A DNA stretch of 64,000 bases, taken from Methylobacterium nonmethylotrophicum. GTDB taxonomy: Bacteria > Pseudomonadota > Alphaproteobacteria > Rhizobiales > Beijerinckiaceae. A program made the translations under genes and the position numbers. Below are positions 33,971-41,695 of the stretch, piece by piece (the first letter of the stretch is position 1; every line of letters begins with the position of its first letter). The stretch covers positions 248,001-312,000 of the forward strand of contig NZ_SRLB01000001.1 of the NCBI RefSeq assembly GCF_004745635.1. Direction: 5' to 3'. The notes beneath the pieces are model-generated. The model saw only the letters and a list, made by a program, of their open reading frames with translations, was not told where the DNA came from and searched no databases.

Positions 33971-34013
33971 TTGACAGCATTACGCGTAACGCTTACGAAA
34001 CGCGTAACGCTTA
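33971..34013 (+). promoter_or_regulatory. Promoter and duplicated operator of the defence-like operon
   Basis: TTGACA at 33971-33976 is a good -35 element; the -10 17 bases later is weak. Overlapping it are two direct copies of ACGCGTAACGCTTA at 33982 and 34000, spaced 18 bases apart; the first lies within a perfect palindrome TTACGCGTAA. Two sites covering a promoter 14 bases before the first gene imply repression by a dedicated regulator, possibly the first gene product. Confidence 0.6.
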
Positions 34014-34027
34014 TTTTGCGAGTGACT

Positions 34028-35017
34028 ATGGCCTCGATAAGCAAGACGCTCGACACCCTAGAGGCCAAGCTCGCTGCCTTGCGCAGCGAGATCGAGGGTT
34101 CGCCCTCCGATAGACAGGAGGCCATTGAGGCTGCGATCGGGGAGGCCAGAGCTCTTCTGACCGAGCTCAAGGGGCTGAGGGAAGCCGCGAAGGCGACGCG
34201 GCGTCGAGCGATCGACCTGTCCGACCGGACTGATCCGCTACCGCTGCCGCTCACGCCATCGCGGCGGATGCTCAATTTCGAAGAGCGGCCGGACCCACTG
34301 CCTGTTCCCACTACCCCGTCCAGGCGAGTTATCGATCTCGACGCTCCGCTGCCTATTCCTTCGCAGGGCGAGGAGCCGATTGATACCGTTGTTGCACCCG
34401 ACGATGACCTTAAGCTCGAGCCGAAAGGTCTCCAAAAGCGCGAGTACGTGCTCAAGGCTCTGCATGCCCTGGGCGCTCCGGCGTCGCCGGCGACTGTTTC
34501 GCTGGTTGTCGATCGGATCTGGAAGGTCGAGGTAAAGGCGAGTCAGTTCTCGTCGATGCGCAAGGGGGATGAGCGAGCCTGGATGAACGGGCGTCGCACC
34601 CTAATGATCGTGCCTGCCTTCAACGCCTTCGACTTGTCGGCACGGCCTCGGACCGTCGCGCTGTCCTCATGGCCGCTCGAACAGCGGATCATGGGCTCGC
34701 TGAGCGACCGCGCCGATGCGCTGCGGATTCTCCTTCGCGCCCGCCATCACTGGGTCAATGGCGGAAATGCCGTCTGGCTGGAGCTCGTGCTCTCGCTAGC
34801 CCGGGACTTCCGTTTCGTCATTCCTAGCTCCGAGGCAGTCGAAGAACAGGCCCTCCAGATCAGTGAGGCCGCCAAGGTCGCGCTCGACGACATAGCCGAT
34901 CGAGATCTCGCCGAGCGGAAGGACGCCGCCGCGAGAGCGGCACGCCTGAGCGAGAAGTGGCAGATGTTCGGCCGTCCGATCGGGCTCGACGTGATTGATG
35001 GTGGTGTCCATGCATGA
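34028..35017 (+). CDS. Operon gene 1: coiled-coil and winged-helix-like protein
   Basis: The ATG at 34028 gives 329 aa; it has little Shine-Dalgarno sequence. Residues 1-65 form a charged heptad-rich helix (ISKTLDTLEAKLAALRSEIE). Residues 70-110 hold near-duplicate proline repeats, DPLPLPLTPSRR and DPLPVPTTPSRR. Residues 130-190 (KREYVLKALHALGAPASPAT, then VSLVVDRIW and SSMRKGDER) look like a winged helix. The remainder is helical. No enzymatic motif is seen. It overlaps the nuclease gene. It may sense or bind DNA, or regulate the operon through the upstream repeats. Confidence 0.75.
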   Translation: MASISKTLDTLEAKLAALRSEIEGSPSDRQEAIEAAIGEARALLTELKGLREAAKATRRRAIDLSDRTDPLPLPLTPSRRMLNFEERPDPLPVPTTPSRRVIDLDAPLPIPSQGEEPIDTVVAPDDDLKLEPKGLQKREYVLKALHALGAPASPATVSLVVDRIWKVEVKASQFSSMRKGDERAWMNGRRTLMIVPAFNAFDLSARPRTVALSSWPLEQRIMGSLSDRADALRILLRARHHWVNGGNAVWLELVLSLARDFRFVIPSSEAVEEQALQISEAAKVALDDIADRDLAERKDAAARAARLSEKWQMFGRPIGLDVIDGGVHA

Positions 35018-36119
35018 TGTCGCCAAGAACCTGCGCGGGATCCTTCCCCACGCCAACATTGACGCTCGTCGGCTGGTCCTCTCGGCCAAGAACCCGTCCT
35101 GCGTCCGGCTACGTGCCATTCTAATGTCGGGGATCGCCCCGGCCACCCTCGTGCATGAGGTGTTCGGCTTCTCGGTCTCGGCTGAGCAGTCGGGCTTCGC
35201 TCTGCGCCAAGGGTCGTCCTTCGAGGCTCAGCTCTACGCGAACGGCGCCGCTCGGCTCATCGCCTCCCTGCAGGATGCCGGCTTGCTCGGGCCGAGCCGC
35301 GTGTCGGTCCTCAACATTAACAACATCCCAGGCCTCAACTCGAGCGATGCGCGCATCCGGCGCATGGCCCAGCGGAGCGCCATCAAGGTGACGGAGCAGG
35401 CGATCGCCGCGCGCGCTGCGGGCCGCGCCAACGCGCCGAACCTCATCCTGCAGGCGAACCTGCGCCTTTCGCTGGGCACCGGCGGCGAGGAGGTCATCCT
35501 GAGACCGGACGTGCTCTATGCCCGCGGCAACGATCCCGTCTACCGTGTCGGGGAGGCGAAATCCTTCTCGGACCTGGCCCACCTCACTGACGAGCAGGAC
35601 GTCGCAACGGCAGCGGCCCAGGCCGGCGTCTACACGGTTGGCCTGGAGGAAGTGATGCGCAGCGCGGGCGTTCACCATACGATACTTACCGAGGCCGCGC
35701 TCATCTTCAGGCGCCCCGGCAGCATGAACGCGGTCACGACCCTTCAGTCTATCGATCGCGACATCGCGACCGCCCGGCGCATGCTTGCCCAGCGTCCTCG
35801 CTCCCTAAGCGACGTTGTCCAGATCCTCGGGCCGGGCAAGGCGCTCGACCAGGCCGGCAACGTCCTGCAACTGCCCTCCACATTCATGGGCGGGTGCCGG
35901 TCCTTCTGCCCGCTTTGGCAGGTGTGCCTCAACGAGGCGCGGGCGGCCTCGTCTCCTCGCGCACTGGGGACATCGGTCGAGGAACTCGTCGGCGCGGTTG
36001 GGAGCGTGCGGCGGGCTCGCGAACTCATGCACGGCGCGCCACCGGGCAACCCCGTCGAGGCGGACATCCAGCGCAGGCTCCAAGAGGGCATGACCGAACT
36101 CCAGAGGGCCGTCGCATGA
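35010..36119 (+). CDS. Operon gene 2: Cas4/RecB-like Fe-S PD-(D/E)XK nuclease
   Basis: The product has 369 aa from the ATG at 35010; an in-frame ATG at 34995 is possible. Either way it overlaps gene 1. The nuclease core is clear: SSFEAQLYANGAARLI, then ILRPDVLY (Asp about 167), YRVGEAKSF (Glu 182, Lys 184) and AAAQAGVYTVGLE (the Gln-Tyr motif). Four cysteines frame it: one at about residue 31 and three in GGCRSFCPLWQVC (about 296, 300, 306). This is the C-(n)-C-C-C pattern that binds a 4Fe-4S cluster in Cas4 and AddB. It probably cuts or resects DNA with the operon helicase. No cas genes or CRISPR array are nearby. Confidence 0.8.
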   Translation: MHDVAKNLRGILPHANIDARRLVLSAKNPSCVRLRAILMSGIAPATLVHEVFGFSVSAEQSGFALRQGSSFEAQLYANGAARLIASLQDAGLLGPSRVSVLNINNIPGLNSSDARIRRMAQRSAIKVTEQAIAARAAGRANAPNLILQANLRLSLGTGGEEVILRPDVLYARGNDPVYRVGEAKSFSDLAHLTDEQDVATAAAQAGVYTVGLEEVMRSAGVHHTILTEAALIFRRPGSMNAVTTLQSIDRDIATARRMLAQRPRSLSDVVQILGPGKALDQAGNVLQLPSTFMGGCRSFCPLWQVCLNEARAASSPRALGTSVEELVGAVGSVRRARELMHGAPPGNPVEADIQRRLQEGMTELQRAVA

Positions 36120-37570
36120 ACGACATCAAGTCCATCGCCCGGATGCTCGCCGACGAGGCCGGCACGGCCCAGCCCATCACGCGCGAAAGGCCGTTCCCGG
36201 TTTCTGACATGCCGATGATGGTGATCCCAATCGAGCTCGCGGGCGAATCCCCCTCCCTTTTCGCCCTCGGGGTCGCGACCGGGGCGAACGACCTCCAGAT
36301 CGCCATCTGCCACGAGCCGCGCAACCGGACGGGCCAGTACGACATGCTCGAGCGGGCCGCAGGCTTCATGCAGTCTATCGTGGCGGCCTGGGACGCGGAT
36401 CCCCTGCTTCTCCCTCAGATCGTCACTCCGTCGTTGGGCGCCTCGCGCCTAGCTCTCGCCGTGATCGATCGCATGACGTTCGCGCCGCCCTCACGGCAGG
36501 CGCTCAAGGATCTTGGGCGCCGGATCTACGTCGCGGACAGTTCGTTTGAGCGGGCTGACAGCTCGCTCGTGTTTGACCTGCCCACCGCGCTCGGGCGGCT
36601 ATACGCGACCGGGCAGGACGATCACGCCGACCAGCATCTCGGCGTTGTCCTCGAGTGGCTGAAGCCGGCTGACGGGCGAATCCATCATCGCGTCAGGGAG
36701 GCCGAAGCCTATCCCGCTTCGACCGCTACCTCGCCCGAGCTCGATAACGAGGAGCTTGTCCCCCGGCTCGAAGCCTATCGTACGGCGCGGCGCATCCATG
36801 ATGCAGCCGAGGCTGCGCGCCTCGAGGATGAGATCGATGCGATCTTGGTCGAGGAGGTCAAGCGCCGCCACGAGCTCATGATCCAGGCGCTCGCGGCCAT
36901 CCGCGTGTTTCCCGACTCCACCGTCGCGAGGACGATCCAGGCTGCCGACCGCGGCCGGTTCGATCGCTACCGAACGTACGCGTCCAATCCCGCGAACAAC
37001 ATCTCCCGGGGTCTGGCGCATCTCTATGGGACCGCGCAATTCCTGGAGCGCGAGTTCGCCGAGGATCTCGTGGGCGGCCTCGCCATGCGGTCGGTAAGCG
37101 GCGAACGGAGCGCGGCTCGCCTCCGAGGCGAGATCGTCGTGGCCGAGGTTCTGAACCGCACGATTACGCAAAACAAGAAGGCCATCACGGTGATCTACGA
37201 GCTCCTGAGCACGCAGGATCGTCTGTCCATCCGCCCAGGCGACAAGCTCGTGCTCCTCGGGCCCTACGAGTTCGGCTTCAAGATCCGCTCCTACGGCCAG
37301 ACCCAGGCCGGCACGCGGATCGAGGCCGAGCTCACCGCCGGCAAGACGAAGCCTGGACAGCCAGCGATTGGCGACACAATCGAGATCGCGACCCCCATGA
37401 CCGACAACTTCCGGATCCACCGTACAATGGATATCGCCTGGAATCGCTTCAGGTCTAACCGGGTGCTGCCGCAGGTCTCGGGCCCCGTTCCCGTCCAACA
37501 TGATCTCCTCTCAATCGTGCAACGGGCGCGACGCCTGCAACCGACCGCCCGTGGGAGGACGAGACCATGA
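36116..37570 (+). CDS. Operon gene 3: 484-aa protein of unknown function
   Basis: The ATG overlaps the nuclease stop (ATGA) and its own stop overlaps the helicase start (ATGA). The N-terminal part (about 1-190) is mixed alpha/beta, with MPMMVIPIELAGESPSLFAL and LGVVLEWLKPADGRIHH. A long charged helix spans about 205-260 (RLEAYRTARRIHDAAEAARL). A beta-rich C-terminal section (about 370-430, DKLVLLGPYEFGFKIRSYG) could be an OB- or SH3-like barrel. No catalytic signature was recognised. Tight coupling implies a stoichiometric subunit of a nuclease-helicase complex. Confidence 0.75.
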   Translation: MNDIKSIARMLADEAGTAQPITRERPFPVSDMPMMVIPIELAGESPSLFALGVATGANDLQIAICHEPRNRTGQYDMLERAAGFMQSIVAAWDADPLLLPQIVTPSLGASRLALAVIDRMTFAPPSRQALKDLGRRIYVADSSFERADSSLVFDLPTALGRLYATGQDDHADQHLGVVLEWLKPADGRIHHRVREAEAYPASTATSPELDNEELVPRLEAYRTARRIHDAAEAARLEDEIDAILVEEVKRRHELMIQALAAIRVFPDSTVARTIQAADRGRFDRYRTYASNPANNISRGLAHLYGTAQFLEREFAEDLVGGLAMRSVSGERSAARLRGEIVVAEVLNRTITQNKKAITVIYELLSTQDRLSIRPGDKLVLLGPYEFGFKIRSYGQTQAGTRIEAELTAGKTKPGQPAIGDTIEIATPMTDNFRIHRTMDIAWNRFRSNRVLPQVSGPVPVQHDLLSIVQRARRLQPTARGRTRP

Positions 37571-38883
37571 GCGCCGCCCTGATCTCCCGCGCCGACTCCG
37601 TCATCAACGACGTACTCAACGCTGTCGCGCACGCCCAGGAGGACATTGTGGTCAAGAGTCCGCCGGGCGCCGGCAAGACCCGCCTCCTCGAGGACATATC
37701 GGCGCTCTGCGTCATGCATCTCCAAAAGACCGTGATGATCGCTTGCCCGTCCAACGACCAAGCGGACGACGTGACTGCGCGGATCGCGAAAGCGTTTCCC
37801 CAGATCGCGGTCGACCGGTTCGTCGCCAGCAGCGGGGGCGTCCCGGCGTCCCTGGCCGGCTTGGCGAATGTAACAGTCGTCTCGGATACCCAGCGGCTCA
37901 CCGCCCCGGTCACCATCGGGACCGTCGCAAAATTCTGCGAGATCGACGGGCTCCCCTTCGACCGGGATTTCGCGCTCTACGACGAGGCATACCAGGTAAA
38001 GAACGTCGACATGCTCAGGACCGGGCAGCTCGCCCACCGGCGTATCGCGATCGGGGATCCCGGCCAGATCGATCCCATCACGAGGTCGTCGACACGCCAC
38101 TTCGCGAGGGACCCGCAGGGCCCGCACGTCGCCGCCCCGAAGGCCATGCTCGCCGCCAACACCGCGAGAGCCTTCCACCTACCGCTCTCGCGCCGCCTGC
38201 CGCAGGATACGGTCGACGTCGTGCAACCCGCGTTCTATCCGGGGCATACCTTCGATGGCGTCGCGGCCGCCGGCCAGCGCTACATCGACGCCTCCGCCCA
38301 TGGAGCCACGCCGGCCGATCGACTCCTGGACCGCGCACTCGCGGCCGGCTCCCTGTCAATGATTGCGCTGCCGGCCGGGATCATGCCTGTGGTCGACCCA
38401 GAGATAGTCGACCTCGTCGCGGAGCTAGTCCGCCGTCTCACCACCCGCCGCTTCATGGTCCACGACGACGACGGCTCGGCCCTGCTCCGGCCGGAGGACA
38501 TCGGTGTGGTCGCCTTTCGACGGCATCAGGTCTCGGCGCTGCGCGGCGCGCTCGGGAACGCCTTCTCGGCGGTCAATATCGAGACAGCCAATCGCTTCCA
38601 GGGGCTCGAGCGGAAGGTGATTGTCTCCCTCCATCCGCTCTCGGGAAAGGCGCGCCTCGATCGCTTCTCAACGGAAGGCGGCCGCCTGTGCGTCGCCGCT
38701 TCCCGCCATCGCGTCAACTGCATCGTGGTCACCCGTGTCGGGGTGACCGAGACCCTCGACCGGTTCGCACCCGACGACGGGCGCTACCTAGGCCAAACCG
38801 AGGATCCCTACTTCGACGGCTGGATGGCGCACGCTACCTTCATGATCAAACTCGAGGACCGAAACCGAGTGATTCGACCCTGA
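37567..38883 (+). CDS. Operon gene 4: superfamily 1 helicase
   Basis: This 438-aa protein is a compact SF1 helicase without accessory domains. Motif I is SPPGAGKTR (about 31-39), motif II LYDEAYQV (D139-E140), motif III GDPGQIDPI, motif IV region LSRRLPQD, motif V ANRFQGLERKVIV (about 341-353) and motif VI CVAASRHR (Arg about 380). DEAxQ and GDPGQ resemble the Upf1/Dna2-like side of SF1 rather than UvrD. Its ATG overlaps gene 3. With the Cas4-like nuclease it would form an unwinding-cleaving machine of the AddAB/Dna2 kind, used here probably against incoming DNA. Confidence 0.85.
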   Translation: MSAALISRADSVINDVLNAVAHAQEDIVVKSPPGAGKTRLLEDISALCVMHLQKTVMIACPSNDQADDVTARIAKAFPQIAVDRFVASSGGVPASLAGLANVTVVSDTQRLTAPVTIGTVAKFCEIDGLPFDRDFALYDEAYQVKNVDMLRTGQLAHRRIAIGDPGQIDPITRSSTRHFARDPQGPHVAAPKAMLAANTARAFHLPLSRRLPQDTVDVVQPAFYPGHTFDGVAAAGQRYIDASAHGATPADRLLDRALAAGSLSMIALPAGIMPVVDPEIVDLVAELVRRLTTRRFMVHDDDGSALLRPEDIGVVAFRRHQVSALRGALGNAFSAVNIETANRFQGLERKVIVSLHPLSGKARLDRFSTEGGRLCVAASRHRVNCIVVTRVGVTETLDRFAPDDGRYLGQTEDPYFDGWMAHATFMIKLEDRNRVIRP

Positions 38884-39224
38884 CGTTCACCTTTGCGGAC
38901 GGGCCACCACCGTTCCAGTCGCTGTGAGGGCGACTATCCAGTGGATCAAGGTCACGAGCTCGATCCAGAAGCGCGCCGCCACTTGCCGGCCGGAGGTCGC
39001 TGCAGCGTCATCCACCACTCGTTTGCGTAGGTTTCGGCTGGTAGGCTCGGCTAATTGAGCGCGGCTAACAAAATGGTCGGCGCGCTTTTCAGCCGCTGCA
39101 CCGATCAGAGGTAAGCCAGCTGCCTAAGCGTATGAAGGATGAGGTGGCTTCCGATTGGCTTCCTAACCCCGGATCTCCGGAAGCCAGCAGCCCCTGCATC
39201 GTCAGCTAAATGCTTGATTTTCAT
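38884..39224. other. Gene-free region between the operon and the tRNA-Pro fragment
   Basis: No coding sequence is supported here. At 39146-39185 the heptamer GGCTTCC occurs twice (39146 and 39157) and in inverted form GGAAGCC at 39179. Its position next to the tRNA fragment mirrors the repeats beside tRNA-Thr and suggests integrase arm-type sites. Confidence 0.5.
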
Positions 39225-39268
39225 TGGTCGGAGCGAGAGGATTCGAACCTCCGACCCCTAGTTCCCCA
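39225..39268 (-). other. tRNA-Pro 3' fragment: attachment-site remnant
   Basis: On the minus strand this reads as the 3' half of tRNA-Pro: anticodon-arm end, T-arm with GGTTCGAATCC, acceptor GCTCCG and CCA. It matches a normal tRNA-Pro through the anticodon region and then diverges abruptly, so the 5' half is missing. Integrases that use tRNA genes leave exactly such a 3' copy at the far end of the island. The complete tRNA-Pro is not in this window. Confidence 0.75.
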
Positions 39269-39784
39269 GTGAAGAGCTGCTGTGAGGGGAACTCTCCCGT
39301 CCATTTAGCCTTTCGAATTCTATCGTTATATCTAACGCTACCGGAGCCAAGCGCAATCTGGACCTCCTTCTGATTCTCGACGCTACCATCTCGCAGGCAC
39401 ATGCGTATGCCTTGAACAAACCACCAGAGCGCAGGTAGGTCCGGGACAAGGGTCTGAAGCCATTCCTCGAGATGTTCCGTACCCACATCACTCCGCCCAA
39501 TCGGACGAACGGTGAAGCCCTCGCGGTCTGGAGGCCGCCGAGGCCGGCGCGGCAGAGAATAACTGAAGCCCCGTTGGACCCGTGTGGCAATGGTAGCGGT
39601 ATGGGCGGTGCGACAGACTGGCTCAGCTGTGAGAGTAGCTCGCCGATGTACTGGCGCGCTGCGTTCCTCAGCCGATGAACAGCCCTGATCGCGGCTGCTT
39701 ACCAGGTGCTTACCAACATAAACCGCTGGTAAGCAGCCAAACATCTCGCAGGCAGCTAAGTGTCTGATTTACAAAGAAGAAAAA
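39269..39784. other. Integrase-free segment between two tRNA sites
   Basis: These bases would be expected to hold an integrase but no such motif was found in any frame. A minus-strand frame runs through the segment with no recognisable domain, and its end reads through the tRNA fragment, so it was not called as a gene. Confidence 0.45.
39693..39738. repeat. 13-bp perfect inverted repeat beside tRNA-Thr
   Basis: GGCTGCTTACCAG (39693-39705) and CTGGTAAGCAGCC (39726-39738) are perfect inverse copies, with a third partial copy (GTGCTTACCAAC) between them. They lie about 45 bases beyond the tRNA-Thr 3' end. This is the layout of tyrosine-integrase arm-type or excisionase sites. Confidence 0.65.
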
Positions 39785-39860
39785 TGGTGCCGCAAGAGGG
39801 ATTCGAACCCCCGACCCCCTCATTACGAATGAGGTGCTCTACCAGCTGAGCTATTGCGGC
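39785..39860 (-). tRNA. tRNA-Thr (anticodon CGT)
   Basis: The 76-nt minus-strand sequence folds as a full cloverleaf. The acceptor GCCGCAA pairs with TTGCGGC, the D-arm is GCTCAGCTGGTAGAGC, and the anticodon stem CCTCA/TGAGG encloses TTCGTAA. The T-arm contains GGTTCGAATCC, and CCA is encoded. The anticodon CGT reads ACG. The gene is intact and is the probable boundary between the mobile island and the chromosome-like genes to the right. Confidence 0.95.
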
Positions 39861-40080
39861 GCCGACCGGGCCGGGCGTGCCGGCGATCGATGGGGGCCTC
39901 TTACCCGGGGCGTCGCGCCTTGGCAAGGTGGGGCGCGCCACATCCTGCGGCGCAAGGGACCCGCGCGGGCCGACGCAGACCGCCGGTGCACGGCTGAAGG
40001 GCCGGAGCCGGCGCCCGGGGCGCTTGACGCTGGGCCGTCGAATCCCGACCATAGGCGGGCCGAAAAACCCAATCCTCCCA

Positions 40081-40563
40081 ATGCCCCTGATCGCCCGCCT
40101 TCGCGCCTACGCCGCCGAGATGTTCGGCGCGCCCGCCTCGCCGCTCGACGACGAGACGGAGCAGCACCTCGCCGCCGCGGCCCTGCTCGTCCACGTGGCG
40201 CGGGTCGACGGCACCCTCGCGGCCGTGGAGCGCGACCGGCTCGCCCGGCTCCTGACCCACCGTTTCGCCCCGTCCGAGGCGCAGGCGAAGGCCCTGATCG
40301 AGCGCGCCATCAGCTTCGACGACGAGACCCGCGACGTGGCCGAACTCGTCGAGATGATCGGGCGCGACCTGCCGGAGGAGGAGCGGCGCGGGCTGCTCGG
40401 CCTCGCCTGGGCGGTCGCGGCCGCCGACGGGCAGGTGCACGAGTTCGAGGACGACCTCGTCTGGCGCGTCGGCCAGCTCCTCGGCTTCGACGACGCGGCG
40501 ATCACCGCGACGCGGGCGGTCGCCCTGGCGGGCCTGCCGGCGCAGCAGGTGCCGGCCCGGTGA
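40081..40563 (+). CDS. TerB-like family protein
   Basis: The 160-aa helical protein has a duplicated acidic metal-site pattern: HVARVDGTLAAVERDRL and AVAAADGQVHEFEDDLV. This is characteristic of the TerB/DUF533-type fold (tellurite-resistance protein B and relatives). Such single-domain proteins are common in alphaproteobacteria and have no assigned reaction. The GTGA at its stop allows coupled translation of the amidotransferase. Confidence 0.82.
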   Translation: MPLIARLRAYAAEMFGAPASPLDDETEQHLAAAALLVHVARVDGTLAAVERDRLARLLTHRFAPSEAQAKALIERAISFDDETRDVAELVEMIGRDLPEEERRGLLGLAWAVAAADGQVHEFEDDLVWRVGQLLGFDDAAITATRAVALAGLPAQQVPAR

Positions 40564-40574
40564 GCCCTGAGATC

Positions 40575-41327
40575 ATGACTCCGTCGATGACGCAGGAGCG
40601 CGGGCGCAAGCCCGTGCTGCTGATCCTGCACCAGGAGCAGTCCACCCCCGGCCGCCTCGGCCGGCTCTTCCTCGAGCGCGGGCATCCGATCGACATCCGC
40701 CGCCCCCGCTTCGGCGACCCGCTGCCCGAGACGATGCAGGATCACGCCGGTGCGGTGATCTTCGGCGGCCCGATGAGCGCCAATGACGGCGACGACTTCG
40801 TGCGCCGGGAGATCGACTGGATCCAGGTGCCCTTGCGCGAGGAGCGGCCGTTCCTCGGCCTCTGCCTCGGGGCGCAGATGCTGGCCAAGTGCCTCGGCGC
40901 CACGGTCTGCGCCCATCCGGAGGGCCGGGCCGAGATCGGCTACTACCCGCTCCTGCCGACCGAGGCCGGGCGCGCCTTCGCGGGCGAGATCGGCCAGCCC
41001 TGGCCGTCCCACGTCTATCACTGGCACCGGGAGGGCTTCACCTGCCCGGCCGGGGCCGACACGCTCGCCACCGGGGACGATTTCCCGACCCAGGCGATCC
41101 GGGTCGGGCCGGCGGCCTTCGGCTTCCAGTTCCACCCCGAGGTCACCCACGCGATGATCTGCCGCTGGACCGTGCGGGCCGCCGAGCGCCTGCGCCTGCC
41201 CGGCGCGCAGGACCGGGCGCGGCAGATCGAGGGGCGGCTGATGCATGACGGCCGCGTCGTGGCCTGGCTCGACGCCTTCCTCGACCACTGGCTCGCCGGG
41301 GCGGGGCGCCCGCAGGGCGCGGCATGA
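40575..41327 (+). CDS. Class I glutamine amidotransferase
   Basis: The ATG at 40575 is chosen; a GTG at 40560 overlapping the previous stop would add five residues. The 250-aa product has the class I triad: FLGLCLGAQMLAK with the Cys nucleophile, and FGFQFHPEVTH with His and Glu. YHWHREGF is typical of GMP-synthase-like stand-alone amidotransferases. No synthetase partner is adjacent, so the acceptor is unknown. Its stop overlaps the CidA start. Confidence 0.88.
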   Translation: MTPSMTQERGRKPVLLILHQEQSTPGRLGRLFLERGHPIDIRRPRFGDPLPETMQDHAGAVIFGGPMSANDGDDFVRREIDWIQVPLREERPFLGLCLGAQMLAKCLGATVCAHPEGRAEIGYYPLLPTEAGRAFAGEIGQPWPSHVYHWHREGFTCPAGADTLATGDDFPTQAIRVGPAAFGFQFHPEVTHAMICRWTVRAAERLRLPGAQDRARQIEGRLMHDGRVVAWLDAFLDHWLAGAGRPQGAA

Positions 41328-41695
41328 TCCTCAGCCTGACCCTGCTGCTGCTGTGCCAGCTCGCGGGCGAGATCGTCGCCCGCGCCTTCGCGCTGCCGGT
41401 CCCGGGCCCGGTCGTCGGCATGGCGCTGCTCCTCGCGGTGCTCGCCTTGCGCGACCGTCGGCCCGGCGGCCTGCCGGCGCCGCTGACCGACGGCACGCTC
41501 GAGCGGACGGCCAAGGGCCTGCTCGCCCACCTGTCGCTGCTGTTCGTGCCGGCGGGCGCGGGCGTGATCGGCCGGCTCGACGTGCTCGCCGCCCACGGCG
41601 TCGCGCTCGCCGTGGCCCTCGTGGTCTCGACGGCTTTGGCCCTCGTCGCCACCGTCTACACCTTCTCGACCGTCGCCCGCTGGACCGGCCGGTGA
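41324..41695 (+). CDS. CidA/LrgA family holin-like protein
   Basis: The 123-aa membrane protein has four hydrophobic segments with the family motifs LALPVPGPVVGMALLL-like (LPVPGPVVGMALLL) and LLAHLSLLFVPAGAGVI. It is coupled at both ends: ATGA with the amidotransferase and GTGA with LrgB. CidA/LrgA with LrgB form a membrane pair linked to murein hydrolase control or to pyruvate/glycolate transport, depending on the organism. Confidence 0.9.
   Translation: MILSLTLLLLCQLAGEIVARAFALPVPGPVVGMALLLAVLALRDRRPGGLPAPLTDGTLERTAKGLLAHLSLLFVPAGAGVIGRLDVLAAHGVALAVALVVSTALALVATVYTFSTVARWTGR

Noticed and set aside
35010..36119. CRISPR adaptation gene cas4
   Set aside because: The nuclease motifs fit, but there are no cas1/cas2 genes or repeats, and it is embedded in a different operon.
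39202..39744. 180-aa minus-strand gene between the tRNA sites
   Set aside because: Its end reads through the tRNA-Pro fragment and it has no recognisable domain or ribosome site. An integrase was looked for and not found.
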